DNA of 32,860 nucleotides from Candidatus Krumholzibacteriia bacterium (GTDB lineage Bacteria > Krumholzibacteriota > Krumholzibacteriia > Krumholzibacteriales > Krumholzibacteriaceae), in contig JAGLYV010000065.1 in assembly GCA_023131975.1 (NCBI GenBank), positions 1-32,860 on the forward strand, read 5' to 3'. Both the position numbers and the translations under genes were made by a program. This document shows, piece after piece, positions 32,360 through 32,860 of this stretch (within the stretch, counting starts at the first letter, position 1; the number at the start of each line of letters is the position of its first letter). The notes beneath the pieces were generated by a model. That model ran no database searches. It had not been told where the DNA came from and saw only the letters and a list, made by a program, of their open reading frames with translations.

Positions 32360-32860
32360 TCATCGTCTGAAATCGGCCGGTTCGGGGGCGATCAGTTCGA
32401 TCCGGCCCTTTTCAGGATGATCGAGGATAGTCTTCCAGGAGTGGAGCATCAATCTGATCTTGCCCGGGTCCTTGCTGCCGTACTGTCTATCCCCGGCTAC
32501 AGGGTACCCTATAGATGCCATGTGGGCTCTGATCTGGTGAGTGCGGCCGGTCCCGATCCGTATTTCAAGAAGGGAACGGTTCTTCGGCATTTCTCTGAGG
32601 ACCCTGAAATCGGTAATGGCTCTTTTCCCCGAATCCGATAGTGCGGTATCAGATATTCTGTCTTTCGAGGTTTTCAGCGGCTTCTCTATCCTGCCCGATT
32701 TCTTTTCGGGCCTTCCTTCGACGACGGCCAGGTAGATCTTTTCGACCGTTCCTGACGCGAACTCCCGGCTGAGGATCCTCGCCTCCTGTCTCGTTTTCGC
32801 CACTACAAGTACTCCGCTCGTTCCCCTGTCCAGCCTGTGGACCGGGGTGTACCGGAAGAT
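32360..32860 (-). CDS. RluA-family pseudouridine synthase (5' end outside the window)
   Basis: This is the C-terminal 166 residues of a pseudouridine synthase; the gene continues beyond the right edge. The frame enters with His-Arg-Leu-Asp-Arg-Gly-Thr-Ser-Gly, the RluA-family catalytic motif with its Asp nucleophile, and continues with Tyr-Leu-Ala-Val-Val-Glu-Gly and Thr-Gly-Arg-Thr-His-Gln-Ile-Arg-Ala-His. It probably modifies uridines in 23S rRNA or tRNA; the exact site cannot be told. A GTG at 32803 that could be mistaken for a start lies inside the conserved domain. Confidence 0.93.
   Translation of the reverse strand: MFRYTPVHRLDRGTSGVLVVAKTRQEARILSREFASGTVEKIYLAVVEGRPEKKSGRIEKPLKTSKDRISDTALSDSGKRAITDFRVLREMPKNRSLLEIRIGTGRTHQIRAHMASIGYPVAGDRQYGSKDPGKIRLMLHSWKTILDHPEKGRIELIAPEPADFRR

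Overview
The window looks like a chromosomal segment of a Gram-negative bacterium of the FCB/candidate-phylum kind (Krumholzibacteriota-, Eisenbacteria- or Latescibacterota-like). That placement is inference. It rests on a gingipain-type C25 protease with a Por-secretion/FlgD-like C-terminal sorting domain, two beta-barrel porins, several lipobox lipoproteins, a bacterial tricorn protease and a large AsmA-like protein, in DNA rich in GC, AGG and GAT/GAC codons. No rRNA, tRNA, CRISPR array or transposase was seen.

Layout. (1) 237-2633 (-): secreted C25 protease. (2) 2820-9429 (+): an envelope/transport cluster with an alginate-export-type porin, a 47-aa symporter accessory peptide overlapping an SSS symporter, an excisionase-HTH/PBP-domain regulator, a diheme lipoprotein with a sulfite-oxidase-like domain, and a phosphate-selective-type porin overlapping it. 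(3) 9481-11202 (+): AbgT-family transporter with an extra domain. (4) 11467-21402 (-): a defence operon of about 10 kb, AT-richer by eye. (5) 21653-25688 (-): tricorn protease and a Cys-rich lipoprotein. (6) 25838-28381 (+): AsmA-like protein, closed by a strong terminator. (7) 28469-29314 (-): Ig-like lipoprotein. (8) 29763-31240 (+): LemA and HtpX. (9) 31254-32860 (-): M29-like aminopeptidase and the 3' part of an RluA-type pseudouridine synthase.

The most interesting object is the defence operon. In transcription order it is hsdM (with a fused N-terminal XRE HTH) - yhcG/DUF1016 nuclease - hsdS - patatin phospholipase (CapV) - CD-NTase - E2-like protein - hsdR - YgjP-like metallopeptidase. 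A complete, compact CBASS abortive-infection cassette (effector, cyclase, E2-only regulator) therefore sits between hsdS and hsdR of a type I restriction-modification operon, the slot that the anticodon nuclease PrrC takes in EcoprrI. All junctions are overlaps of 4-11 bp except a 23-bp gap before hsdR, so one transcript is likely. The single evident promoter (TTGACA, 17 bp, TATAAA) has a perfect 6-bp-arm palindrome over its -10 box. This suggests that the HTH-methyltransferase represses its own operon and with it the CBASS. The cyclase ends in Tyr-Gly-Ala, and the E2-like protein keeps the PHLY...LCL core but has no E1 or JAB partner here, as expected for E2-only type II CBASS.

In the rest of the window, the porin-symporter-regulator-diheme cluster may couple uptake of a small anion or carboxylate to a periplasmic redox protein. 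LemA/HtpX, tricorn, C25, YgjP-like and M29-like proteins make the window rich in proteases. All calls come from reading motifs; no database search or structure prediction was possible.
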